64,000 nt of DNA from Nigrospora sphaerica. Lineage: Eukaryota; Ascomycota; Sordariomycetes; Amphisphaeriales; Apiosporaceae. Numbering within the stretch: the first letter of the stretch is position 1; each line of letters starts with the position of its first letter. The stretch lies in the NCBI GenBank assembly GCA_018287875.1, contig JAGVVL010000022.1, forward strand, positions 1,798,001 to 1,862,000. The letters are read 5' to 3'. Below the pieces are notes generated by a model that was not told the DNA's origin, ran no database searches, and saw only the letters and a program-made list of their open reading frames with translations. The position numbers were made by a program, and so were the translations under genes. Positions 44,601-55,151 of this stretch are shown here, piece after piece.

Positions 44601-45986
44601 GTGGGCTCTGCCTTCCGGCTGCTTCAGAGTGGCAAGTCGACAGGGAAGTTTGTGGTTGTACCACAGGGTAAGGAACAGGTCAAGGTAAGTGCTTGGTGGC
44701 GTCAAGCGAGGGTAACGGTACCTAGACTAACGACGGGACAATGGCAGGCATCGCACCGTAAATCTTCGCGGAAACTATTCGAAAAGGACGCTACCTATGC
44801 CATAGTCGGAGGCACCGGCGGCCTCGGCCGCTCCATGGCTCGCTGGATGGTCGGCCAGGGTGCTCACAACATCGTGCTCCTGTCACGAAGCGGAAAGATT
44901 GACGGGGCCGTTGGAGAGATGATCAGGGAAATCAACATGCTCTCAAATGCCAAGGTAGTGGTCAAGTCGTGCGATGTCGCCGACGCCGATAGTGTCTCGC
45001 GGGTATTCAGGGAATGCGACAGGGAGCTGCCGCCCATGCGCGGCATCATCCACGCCAGCATGGTCCTGAAGGTAAGACGACCCAGCTTTAACGTCCGACC
45101 CCGGGACGCGGAGATGTTGAGTTGCTGACCTGTGATATCCGTCTCGTAGGACATGCTGTTTGAGAAGATGACACTGGAAGACTACGACGCCGTTGTCCGG
45201 TCCAAGGTGGCGGGTGCGTGGAACATACATAGCGAGCTGCTTTCGGCACCGTTGGATTTCTTCCTCCTCATCTCGTCAACGGCTGGCATTGTCGGAAACC
45301 GCGGCCAGGCGGCTTATGCGGCCGCCAACACGTTCCTTGACGCACTTGCTCAATACCGGCTGCGGCACGGACTCCCGGGCGCCTCTATTGATCTGACGGC
45401 CGTCTCGGGCGTCGGTTACTTGGCTGAGAACGCCGAGCGCGAGGCCGAAGTCCTGCAGAACCTCGGGGCCGACCCCATCCACGAGGCAGAGGTGCTTGCC
45501 CTGATCGGGGCTGCCATCTCGGGATCCATGGAGGGATCGTGCAACAACCACTGCATCACGGGCCTCAAGCTGGGCGGTGGTGCTGCTCAGTTGCCGGCCT
45601 GGTCCGAGGATGGCAAGTTTAAGGTGCTCCGTGACGCCGTGCTGGCCGAATCGGGCGCGGCGACTTCATCGCCGCAAGCCGTCGCGGTCAGCACGCAGCT
45701 CGCGCGGGCGGCGTCGCCGGAACAGGCTTTGGAGATCATCGCAGGCAGCGTAGCCGAGAAGCTCGGGACCATCCTGGTCGTGCCATTGGCGGACATCGAT
45801 ATGACGCGGCACGTGACGGCGTACGGCCTCGACAGTCTCAACGCCATCGAGTTGCGCAACTGGATCACCAAGGAGCTAGGCGCCAACCTGCAAGTGCTTG
45901 AACTGCTGACGAGCGGCCCGCTGCCGGGCTTGGCCGCCCTTATCATGAAGAAAAGGGAGGCGGCCATCACCGCCAAATCTGGATAG
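38649..45986 (+). CDS. Highly reducing iterative type I polyketide synthase (KS-AT-DH-ER-KR-ACP)
   Basis: Nine exons: 38649-38686, 38757-39058, 39115-39499, 39555-39733, 39797-39912, 39965-40198, 40257-44684, 44748-45071 and 45150-45986. They join in frame to 2280 aa. KS (about 30-450) has Cys199 in DTACSSS, His335 in EAHGTGT and His375 in SNLGH. AT (about 555-870) has Ser647 in GHSSGE. DH (about 930-1240) has His980 and Asp1172, but its HxxxGxxxxP motif reads [10 protein letters not shown], Ser984 replacing Gly. ER (about 1567-1885) has [11 protein letters not shown] at 1705. KR (about 1905-2110) has GGTGGLG and Tyr2058. ACP has Ser2231 in GLDSL. No C-methyltransferase is present; an acidic Ser/Asp-rich linker and a pseudo-KR-like segment lie between DH and ER. 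There is no thioesterase or reductase at the C-terminus. The product should be a reduced, unmethylated chain released by a partner enzyme. Intron 7 is 63 nt and stop-free. Confidence 0.95.
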
Positions 45987-46743
45987 AGACGGCTGTGAAC
46001 AGGCCCATTTGAGGAAAGTTTTTTCTGATGACGAACGGTTTTCAAGAGGGCTAGATTTGGGGAGAGGCTGGCGTTATTGTTCGTTACCATACTTTGGCGT
46101 GGTAGACTGTAATTGACGCCGTAGTATAAAGATATCTCTTCCTCTGCTCTTTGGATGCTGTGAAAGAACCGAGGGGCGGGCTGGCCCACAATTGGACTGG
46201 GCCACTTATAAGCACCCAGGGGGGAGTGTCGGGCTTTGACTCAACGAAACTGATTGCCATGAGACTACAAAAGAAAATACAGTACAGGTAGGGGATTAAC
46301 ACATGTAGTCTTGCAGAGTGTTGCCCTGGGCAGGGATAGATATTGTCTTTTTATGAGCAGACAGAAGTTTGGCATCCGGAAAGATGGGTGAGGCACACAG
46401 TAGCAAAGTAGCAGGATCATGTACTTCTTGGGCGTCTGTGCGCGGAAAGGGTACCTCTGCAACGCTATCGATATTCTGGAGCGTAGCGATAAGCGATGCA
46501 TGACTGATAGCCTAAAAAGTTTCCAGCCGACTAGCTCGGAGAGGACCCATCAAAAATCAAAAAAGTTCTAGAGGTTCGCAGCGCAGCGATTCCCATATTC
46601 TTTTGGTCAACACGACGCGCTGCACGACCCTGGCCGGGCCTCGACACCAGCACTCGCACGATACCGGGCCTTGACCAGAGCAGCAGCGGCAGTTGCAGCA
46701 GCAAAAGCCTCAAGAGCACCCGCCATCGCCAGAGTTGCCCGCC
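45987..46743. other. Intergenic region between PKS and UTP4
   Basis: 3' end of the PKS and promoter/leader of UTP4. The leader close to the UTP4 ATG contains CAGCAG repeats (46676-46705). No gene is seen. Confidence 0.6.
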
Positions 46744-49526
46744 ATGGACATCCACCGGTGTCGCTTCGTGCCCTACCCGACCGCGGCCATCAACGCCATC
46801 GCCTTCTCGTCCCACCAGACCACCAAGAAGAAGAGCAACTCGATAGCCCGTCTCGCCATTGGCCGCGCGAATGGCGATATCGAGATCTGGAACCCCCTCG
46901 GCGGCCAATGGCACCAGGAAACCATTCTCCACGGCGGCCGGGACCGAAGCATTGACGGCCTCGTCTGGGTGACGGAGCCCGACCAGACCCTCCCCGACGG
47001 TCGCGTTCTGGCCGGCAAGCTGCGATTGTTCAGCATCGGGTATACGAGCACCGTGACCGAGTGGGACCTCGAGAAGAGGAGGCCCAAGAAGCAGGCCACG
47101 GGCATGCACAAGGATATTTGGTGCCTCGGCGCCCAGCCCTTCTACGACAGCAAGACCAGCAAAAAGGCTAAGGCCGGCCCCGGCGCGACCCCCCCGACTG
47201 CGAAGCTGGTCGCCGGCACCATCGACGGCAGCCTCGCCCTGTACTCGATCGAAGACGGCGACCTGCGCTTCGACCGCCTCCTCGTCAAGGCCGCCTCCAA
47301 GAAGACCCGGATGGTGAGCATGTGCTTCCAGAGCCGCAACGTCGTCGTCGTCGGCTGCGCCGACAGCTCCATCCGGGCCTACGATATGCGCAACGGGAAC
47401 CTAATCCGAAGGATGACGCTGGGCTCCGACCTGGCGGGCGGGGCTAAGGAGATCATTGTGTGGTCCGTCAAGTGCTTGGAGGACGGCGACATCGTGTCGG
47501 GCGACTCGACCGGCCAGGTGTGCATCTGGGACGGAAAGACCTACACCCAGGCCCAGCGCTTGAAGAGCCACAAGCAGGATGTTTTGTCCCTGGCTGTCAG
47601 CGCCGACGGCTCGACTATCGTCAGTGGCGGCATGGACCGGAGAACCGTCCTGTACCGGAAAACCACGGGGTCTAGTGTTCGCTGGGCCAGTGTGTGGCAC
47701 AGGCGGTACCACAGCCACGACGTGAAGACGATGAGCTCTTTCGAGGGCGCTGGTATCAGTGTGGTCGTCTCAGGAGGTATGCGACTCTCTATAGGGATTT
47801 TTCGGGTTTTGCTAACCCCGCTTTAGGACCGGATGCCAACCCGGTGGTGTTGCCCCTTCGCGAAGCCGGCATGGAGAACCACAGATCACTTTCACATCTG
47901 CCGCAAACCCCGCCCCTGCAAAGTGCGCCTCGCGCGCGACTCGTCGTGGGCTGGTGGGATCGCGAGGTCCACATTTGGCGCCTGCAGAGGCCGTTAAAGG
48001 ATATTGTGAATGCCTCGGGGGTTGACGCTGAGGTCAGCAAGAACCGGAAGCTTATCGCGCGGATCCTGGTCAAGGGAGAAGCGAACATCACCTCGGCCTC
48101 CATCAGCAGCGACGGCTCCCTCCTTGTCGTCGCTACAGCATCGGACGTTAAAGTCTTCCACCTGCAGCCCAAGAGCGAGGCCAAGAAGGACGAGCTCAAA
48201 ATCACCAAGGTGGACGTCCCCGAGAAAGTCAGCGCACTCGGAGCGACAGGTGTCAAGATCTCCCCCGACGGACAGTGGCTGTGCCTTGTCCAGGAGGGCA
48301 GCCGCGTCACCCTCGTGAAGGTGGTTCCCGGCTCTGAGGAGACCGAAGGCCAGCCCACTATCCACGCCCAGGCCGTCAGGTTGAACCGCGTCAAGCGTGA
48401 TATCCCCAAACACGCCGCGTTCAGCGGCCTGGGGCAGTACGACAGAAGCATTACGCAGATTGCCTTCTCCCCGGACAGCAAAATGCTGGCCGTGGCCGAC
48501 ATACAAGGCTTCGTTGACACCTGGATCCGCGGCTCCCACCCAGGCGTCGAAGCCGACGGACAAGCTGACGACGAGTCGGAGGACAGCGATTCGGATAGTG
48601 AAGAGGGAGCTTCCAAAGCCCCCAAGGAATGGATACGAAACCCCAATGCCGCGCTTCTCCCCAAGCTTCGCAACTCGCCCACCCTTCTTTCCTTCTCGGA
48701 GCACCTTCCCTCGGATGGCCAAACGCGACCCGAAAACAGCGACTTGGCACACGATTACCTGCTGCTTGCGGCAACCGCCAAGCCCCAAATACTACTTCTG
48801 CACCCCCTGAGCGGCCACATTGCTTCCTGGTCCCGACGGAACCCGACCGAGAGGCTGCCCACCGAATTCCGCAACATCCGCGATCTGGTCAAAGGAGCCC
48901 TGTGGTCAGGTGACCGCGTGTGGCTTTACGGGAACACGTTCGTGTTTATGTTCGACATATCACAGGATATCGCCGAGGAATCTTCGACGGCCCTCGTCTC
49001 ACTGGACGAACAAGGCCGACCGAGGAAGAGGAAGCGAGGCAAGGACACGGGTGCCGGAAACAAGATGCAGATAGGTGCCCTTGGCCCCACCAAGGTCGAG
49101 CGCTACGCCGACGGACAGGCAGAGGAGCTCGACGTGGACAGGCGGGCAGCCGACGCCATGGACACGGACGAGCAGAGCCAGCCAGGAGACGACAGTGATG
49201 GCGACGAGTCCGACGCGGAGGCCCGCGGCGGCAACGAGCTGGCCATCCGCCGCAAGGCGGATCACCAGCAACCCAGTGACGCTCAGCAGACAAGCGCCCT
49301 CGGTTTCTGGCATACGCACAAATACCGACCGATCCTGGGCATCGTGCCGCTCGAGAGCCCGGTTGACGAGCCGGCGGCGGGCGGCGACGAGGATGACGGC
49401 AACGTGGCGCCCGTCGTGGCGGCCGGCCCGGCCCGCAAGACACTCGAGGTGGCTCTCGTCGAGCGCCCGCTCTGGGAAGCTGACACGCCCGAGCGCTACA
49501 TGGGCGAGGGCGAGCTGGATCGATGA
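46744..49526 (+). CDS. UTP4: U3 snoRNP/t-UTP WD40 protein UTP4 (Cirhin)
   Basis: Two exons, 46744-47776 and 47827-49526 (intron of 50 nt, donor GTATGC, branch CTAAC), giving 910 aa. UTP4 is a WD40 protein of the t-UTP subcomplex of the small-subunit processome; it supports pre-rRNA transcription and 18S maturation in the nucleolus. The N-terminus MDIHRCRFVPYPTAAINAIAF is the family hallmark. About 12 WD-like units follow, for example RLAIGRANGDIEIWNPLGGQ, KLVAGTIDGSLALYSIEDGD, VVVGCADSSIRAYDMRNGN and DIVSGDSTGQVCIWDGKTYT. A second propeller starts after the intron (RLVVGWWDREVHIWRL). The later linker is acidic (DDESEDSDSDSEEG), and a basic RKRKRGKD nuclear/nucleolar signal lies near residue 770. 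The C-terminus YRPILGIVPLE resembles UTP4 ends. The start ATG is in good context (GCCATGG); an upstream CTG/other start is not needed. Confidence 0.92.
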
Positions 49527-50317
49527 GTGTAGGAGCAAAAAAAGGCAAGAAATACCCGTTGAGCCTCCCGTTGGTACCCATATAGGCAGCAATCTAGCGT
49601 TGTTGAATCGGAGGAATACCCCAGACACGGCGAGGGCCCGCGACTGGCTTGCTTGTGCTGTCTAGTAATATCCGATATCCTTCCTCACTCTCCCGATTTC
49701 CCTGTGTGATGTGTATTCTTGACAAACCCTGCAGCCTTGCCAACCCGGCCCTGCCGCCCCCCTCGGTCCCCATCTTGCCGATTTCGTGGGTTGGTTGTTT
49801 GGGTTTGGCGTGAGCCTGTCCCCTCCCGGGGGGCTGTGCTTTCGTTACCTGGCAACATCTCGGCGAATAGGGCGCTTCTATCATTCAAGTTGATTACTTG
49901 CTAGACTCGTCAGAGGATTTCACAGATCTTGGTCGTCGCACCCTCGAGCTTCGCTTCCAATGGTTTCCGCCACTCCATTTGGACGGCATACGGCCTGCTG
50001 ACTGGGAAGGGACTGATGGCCGTGATGCGACAAGGCCCATGGCGTCGCAAACCGCGCGGAAGATCAAGCAGGCGGATCGGCCGCACCACTCTGAAGCCTA
50101 ATCCCTCGGCTTGAGGAGTTCGTTGCACCTTCCCACTCCCCCGCATTGGCACGCATACACCCCGCGCAGATCAATCCTACCGCGGCTTAGACTTCCATCT
50201 CCCTTGTACCATCTCTCTCTTCCACGCCAGCTTCGCACCGAAAACGAATAAGCTCTTCGTTGGCATAGTCCGTCATTGGCACTTTTCATAACCCATCACC
50301 AGTACCAACCCATCGCC
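49527..50317. other. Intergenic region
   Basis: 3' end of UTP4 and promoter of the dehydrogenase, which is preceded by a C/A-rich leader (50270-50317). No gene is seen. Confidence 0.6.
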
Positions 50318-51206
50318 ATGGCCCCCGGACGTCGGCTCGAAGGCAAGGTGGCCATCATCACGGGCGGGGCCTCGGGGTTCGGCCGGGGCATCGCGGGCAA
50401 GTTCGTGGACGAGGGGGCGCGGGTCGTCATCGCGGACCTGACCGAGGAGGCGGGCGGGGCGGCGGCGGCGGAGCTGGGGTGCGTGTTCGTCCGGGCCGAC
50501 GTGACGAAGCAGGCCGACTGGGCGGCGCTGCTGCAGGCGGCGCTCGACGCCTTCGGCCAGCTCGACGTCGTCGTCAACAACGCCGGCGCGGCCTACGTCA
50601 ACAAGCCGACCGAGACGGTGACCGAGGCCGACTTCGACCTCGTCATGAACGTCAACGTCAAGGCCCTCTGGCTCTCGACCCACGTCCTGCTGCCCTACTT
50701 CCTCGGCCGCGGCCGCCCCGGCTGCTTCCTCGCCGTCGCCTCCACCGCCGGCGTGCGCCCCCGCCCCAACCTGACCTGGTACAACGCGTCCAAGGCCGCC
50801 GTCATCAACGCGACCAAGGTACGTAAGACCAGGCAACCCCCCCCCGCGAGGACGACAGGCCGCTGACGCGCTCCAGACCATGGCCGTCGAGTACGGCCCC
50901 AAACAGATCCGCTTCAACTCGGTGTCGCCGGTGGTGGGCAGTACGGGCATGTAAGTATTTGCTCTACACGGCTTCGGCCACGCGCCGTTTCCTCGCCCAC
51001 CCCCCACGCTGATCGCACCCAGGACGCATCTCTTCCTCGGCAAACCCGACACGGAGGAGAACCGCAAGGCATTCGTGTCAACGGTTCCACTCGGACGCGG
51101 CTCTACTCCCCAGGACGTAGCCAATGCTTGCTGCTACCTGGCGAGTGACGAGGCTGTCTTCATCACGGGCGTTAATCTGGAGGTGGACGGTGGACGCTGC
51201 GTTTAA
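50318..51206 (+). CDS. Short-chain dehydrogenase/reductase (classical SDR)
   Basis: Three exons, 50318-50818, 50877-50950 and 51023-51206, giving 252 aa, the classical SDR length. Introns are 58 and 72 nt with GTACGT and GTAAGT donors. Motifs in order: cofactor loop ITGGASGFGRGIAG (residues about 13-26), adenine-contact D in VIADLT followed by RADVTK, NNAG at about 87-90, catalytic Ser in VASTAG and YNASK (Tyr155, Lys159). Exon 2 gives TMAVEYGPKQIRFNSVSPV and the C-terminus is VFITGVNLEVDGGRCV. It resembles glucose-1-dehydrogenase/3-oxoacyl reductase-type SDRs. Asp after the second strand suggests NAD(H) preference (inference). Substrate unknown. It lies 4.3 kb beyond the PKS with UTP4 between them, so cluster membership is only a possibility. 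Third codon positions are almost all G/C in exon 1. Confidence 0.9.
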
Positions 51207-51883
51207 GCTTGCATGGTATTGGGTTATGCATATGTTCATTACGATCCATGTCCCTAAGTACCTAACATGTGGGCAGAGTGGTCCAGTGTTTCCCTTGTTG
51301 GGGCTTAACTGGCATTGATCGAGTATGCACTTACATGTACATGAGTAGCCAAGGCTTGTGCCTAGTAGTATTTCCTGATCCGGAAGGGCCGGCCTCGTAA
51401 ATAAGCTCCGCTACTCCCAGGGGTTTGGCAAGCACCTGGGCTCAAGTGTAAATTTCCTTGCTCGTATTAAAACCCGATTTCTCTCTGTTTCGATTCGATT
51501 TCCCTGACGGAATCGTGTCGGGCAGGCATGGAACTTGCGATTTTAGTCATCCAAGCGGAGAAGGTAAACGATCTCTCTTGGGCCTTCTTTGACCACCTGT
51601 ACAACTAACAAGGTGACCCTGCCCCGCATGTTTGGGGTGGCCAGTTGTGCCTTCCCCACGTTTGGGGCGTCAGCATGACGCGGAAGCTACCGCAGCCAAG
51701 CCCCATGGCATTGCATCAATATCTCGTCTCAATCCTTCGCCTGCGTAGACAACCCCCGAATACCTAAGGTTCTTTTAGGGACAACCATCCACCACAAGCT
51801 AAGGGTTTCCATCTCTTCTCCTGTAGCCGGTCCAACGCCCTCCCGCGTTACCCACCCTCGTCGCACAAACCAGACATGGTCCC
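51207..51883. other. Intergenic region
   Basis: 3' end of the SDR gene and promoter of the aldehyde dehydrogenase. No gene or strong repeat is seen. Confidence 0.6.
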
Positions 51884-53525
51884 ATGATGACCGGCCACTC
51901 CGACGTCACCCAGGCCTTCAAGCTGCGCGATCCTAGCCTGCTGCAAAGCGGCTGCTACTCCCACGCCAAATGGAGCCCGGCCCGGCGCGGGGGTACCTTC
52001 TCGGTCATCGACCCCGGCACCGGCAAGCCCTGGGCCGAATGTGCTGACGGGACCGTCGACGATGTCGAGGGTGCCGTCCACTCGGCCGCCGTCGCCTTCG
52101 AGTCCTACTCAAAGACGCCCCCACGCCAGCGGGCCAAGCTGCTGCTGCGATGGCACCAGCTCATCGACGAGGCCCGCGACGACCTGGCCACCATTCTCGT
52201 TTACGAGACGGGGAAGCCCCGCGCCGAGGCCCAGGGCGAGATCGACTACGCCCTCAGCTTCGTGTGGTGGTTCATGGGCGAGGCCGATCGTATCCAGGGC
52301 TCGACTGTCACGGGCGCCATTGCCGGCCGCCGGTCTATCGTCATCAAGCAACCCATCGGCGTCGTTGCCGCGCTGGTTCCCTGGTAGGCAGCCTCGCAGC
52401 GCCCCTCCCACGTAGCCTCTACCCCGGCGCTGACTCGGGAGACAGGAATTTCCCCATCGCCTTGATGCTGCGGAAAGCGAGCGCGGCCCTGGCGGCTGGC
52501 TGCTGCATGGTGGTCAAGCCGTCCCCCGAAACGCCTTTTACCGCACTATCGCTGGCTCTGCTGGCCACCCGCGCCGGGTTCCCACCCGGCGCCCTCAATG
52601 TCATCCCTACGAGCCTCGAGCACACGCCTCTGCTCGCCGAGTCGCTATGCATGCACCCCGCCGTCAAGAAAGTGACCTTTACCGGCAGCACGCGAGTAGG
52701 CAAGATGATCTCGGGCTTTTGCGCGCGCAACCTGAAGAAGGCCACGTTCGAACTGGGCGGCAACTGTCCCTTCATCGTCTTTGATGACGCCAACCTGGAC
52801 CAGGTTCTCGAACAGCTCATGGCCCTGAAGTGGAGACATGCAGGACAAGCTTGCGTCACGGCCAACCGCGTCTACGTGCAAAAGGGCGTGCACGATGCTC
52901 TGGTCAAGGCCCTCGTCGAGAGAGTATCGTCGATCACGGTCGGCCATGGAATGGCAGATGGTACCGCCATGGGGCCGCTTACGACTGCCCGCGGCCTGGA
53001 GAAGGCGGAGAAGCTGGCGGGCGACGCTCTGGAAATGGGGGCCAAACTCGTCCTGGGAACAGGCAAGCGAATGGTTTTGAGCGAGCACCCCGAGGGCTAT
53101 TATATGGCCCCAACCATCCTGACGGATATGGACGACGAGATGGCCATGTGCCAGGAAGAGGTCTTCGCTCCACTTCTCGGCATTTACGAATTCGAGACGG
53201 AAGAAGAAGTCATTCGGCGCGCCAACAACACGGGCATGGGACTTACGAGCTACGTCTTCACCAAGAACTCGGACCGGCTCTGGAGGGCTTTTGAAAGGCT
53301 TGAGGCTGGCATGATTGGTCTGGTGAGTTGTCATGCGCCTTTCGATCTTCCCAAGGATCACGTAGCTGACATGGTGCGCAGAACACGGGCAATTGCTCGT
53401 CGGCCGAGGCGCCTTTCGGCGGCATCAAGCTGAGTGGACAGGGGAAGGAATCTGGTAAGGACGTCGCCATTAACGAATTTATGGTCACGAAGACGGGCAC
53501 CTTGACCGTCGAAGGCCATTATTAA
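51884..53525 (+). CDS. Succinate-semialdehyde dehydrogenase-type aldehyde dehydrogenase
   Basis: Three exons, 51884-52383, 52446-53322 and 53382-53525, giving 506 aa. The start is the first of two tandem ATGs; the ATG nine bases before it hits an immediate stop. Signatures: VPWNFPIALMLRKASAALAA across the first intron, GSTRVGKMI, catalytic-base motif FELGGNCPF (Glu269) and nucleophile Cys303 in RHAGQACVTANRVYV. After the second intron comes LNTGNCSSAEAPFGGIKLSG and then the oligomerisation tail. The YETGKPRAEAQGEIDYALSF block and the RHAGQACVTANR context fit SSADH, which oxidises succinate semialdehyde to succinate at the end of the GABA shunt. There is no mitochondrial presequence, so it is probably cytosolic as in yeast Uga2. 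The subfamily is likely but not proven by eye; other C4-C5 semialdehydes are possible. Confidence 0.9.
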
Positions 53526-53604
53526 GGCGAAGCAGCGGACGTGAGCGTTCCCGCCTGAGTGAGCACTTTTTGCCCATGGGGTTATCGTCGGAGGAGCCCA
53601 GGTG

Positions 53605-53610
53605 AATAAA
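53605..53610 (+). terminator. Polyadenylation signal of the aldehyde dehydrogenase gene
   Basis: AATAAA 80 nt after the stop codon, in a good position for 3'-end formation. Confidence 0.55.
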
Positions 53611-53972
53611 TGTTGGACCTCGGCACATGGTCGTGTACCTTAGTTGGTATCATTGGCTGCAAGCCATACAACAAAAGCCCGAGCGGATACGTCGGCAAGA
53701 ATCGATCACCAGCACATTGTCTTACCTAGGTCAATGCTGGCGAGCCGTACAGAGATGCGCCATCTTAGTTGCGCCCTTTTAAGCCCGGTCGGCCGCCCCG
53801 AAAGGACAGAAACGTACCGAATCGCGCGCCGACGTGGGTAAGCGAAAGCCTTGCTGGCTGACAAAGAAAGTCCAGCTGCTTGGTTCCGTGACCGACGCAT
53901 AGCGGCGGAGACGAGCTCTGTCGCGTCCAACGGATCCATGCATCATCGTCCAGTTGGCTGACCTCATGTACT

Positions 53973-53995
53973 CAGCCAGCCAGCCAGCCAGCCAG
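53973..53995. repeat. CAGC tetranucleotide microsatellite
   Basis: Nearly six perfect CAGC units. Confidence 0.8.
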
Positions 53996-54150
53996 TCAAA
54001 CCCCCCGGCTGGCTCGGAACGGAGACCACCGATTAATCCTTCGGCTGGTCTTGGCATGCAGTTCGCAGCTTGCAAGTAATAATAAACAGGTAGCGGCATT
54101 TCGTGCCCCGAAACGAGCGAGTAAACAACCAAGGCAGTCAGTCTACTGTC

Positions 54151-54157
54151 TATATAA
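54151..54157 (+). promoter_or_regulatory. Probable TATA box of the PAH-domain gene
   Basis: TATATAA 297 nt upstream of the ATG. A CT-rich stretch (54410-54445) sits just before the start codon, consistent with a transcribed leader of about 260 nt. Confidence 0.4.
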
Positions 54158-54453
54158 GCATTCACTTGGCCGTGACACCGCCGCCGCCGCCGCCACCGCC
54201 ACCCGCCGAGGTCGATCATACGTGCCGATCCCGTCGCCGGGCCTTGTTCGCGCTTTTCCGCAAAAGAGGCCTGCCTCTCCTTAACTATACCGGGGCTGTA
54301 CCTACCGATTCCGTCCAGCCTCCATCCGTTTTCGGGATTATCCTCGGCTTGGCGGAAATTGTGCCAACCCAAACCGACGCCTTCCCCCCGGCGCATCGCT
54401 CGGGTTAGCCCGCTCTCCTCTTTCTCTCTCTCCCTCCCCGGTCTTCGCCCGTG

Positions 54454-54627
54454 ATGGCCTTGGCTGTGCCGCGCGCGGCCCCGTCCCGGTCCCGGTCGGA
54501 TCCGGATGCCGTGCTGAAGGATCCCACCTTTCGGCAGTCGGTCGCTTTCATCCAAGACGTGCAGGTCCGTAGCCCGCGTCTTCTTCCCCGCCCTCGTCTT
54601 TCCTCTGCTTGTCACTGCCTTCTTCAC

Positions 54628-54672
<45 letters not shown>

Positions 54673-55151
54673 ATTCTCTCAACTCTCCCTTCTCCCTCTA
54701 TCCCAGGCCCCCTTCCCGGTCCATCACCCGCACCAGAATAAACCCAATGCCGTCTTGTCTCACGCTTGTTCACTCACGCTTCCCGGAGGAGGGATAACAG
54801 AGGCGGTTTCGACCCACGCCGGCGCGTTTCCAAGAGTTCCTAGCGGCGTTTGAAATGCTGCACCAGCCAAGCGGCGGCAGCGGAGCCTCGGGCTACTACC
54901 CCAACGGCGGCGACGACGACGACGAAGACGACGCCACTCACTACCACACGGGCCTCCCCGCCGTCTACGACAAGATGGCGGCGCTGTTGGGCGACCAGCC
55001 CGACCTGCTGGCGCGCTTCGAGGCGTTTCTGCCGCACGGCTACGCACTCCGGCGCCGGCTCGAGCGCGAGGCCGCCGCCGCCGACGCCGCCGGGGGCCGA
55101 AGGCGGTGGCGGGCGCGGACGGACGACGTCGAGGACGAGGACGAGGTGTAG
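54454..55151 (+). CDS. Small single-PAH-domain protein (Sin3-like paired amphipathic helix)
   Basis: Two exons, 54454-54564 and 54801-55151, joined in phase 0 to 153 aa. The 236-nt intron carries a long AC microsatellite. After splicing, residues about 24-120 form one PAH fold. Helix 1-2 is FRQSVAFIQDVQRRFRPTPA followed by RFQEFLAAFEML. A glycine/aspartate-rich loop (GGDDDDEDDATHYHTG) replaces the usual short linker. Helix 3-4 is VYDKMAALLGDQPDLLARFE followed by AFLPHGYAL. This is the spacing seen in Sin3 PAH repeats, where the four helices grip repressor peptides. A full Sin3 has several PAH domains and an HDAC-interaction domain and exceeds 1,000 aa. Here nothing else is present except a basic/acidic tail. 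The PAH reading depends on the splice, since neither exon alone makes the domain. Function is inferred to be transcriptional, possibly competing with Sin3 for ligands. Confidence 0.75.
54629..54670 (+). repeat. (AC)21 microsatellite in the PAH-gene intron
   Basis: Twenty-one uninterrupted AC units inside the intron at 54565-54800, between a CT-rich stretch and the acceptor region. Confidence 0.9.

Larger units (their letters stand above)
53526..54453. other. Intergenic region with TATA box and CAGC repeat
   Basis: 3' end of the aldehyde dehydrogenase and promoter of the PAH protein. It contains a CAGC tetranucleotide repeat (53973-53995), a TATA box (54151-54157) and a CCG/CCA-rich stretch (54177-54208). 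No gene is seen. Confidence 0.6.
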
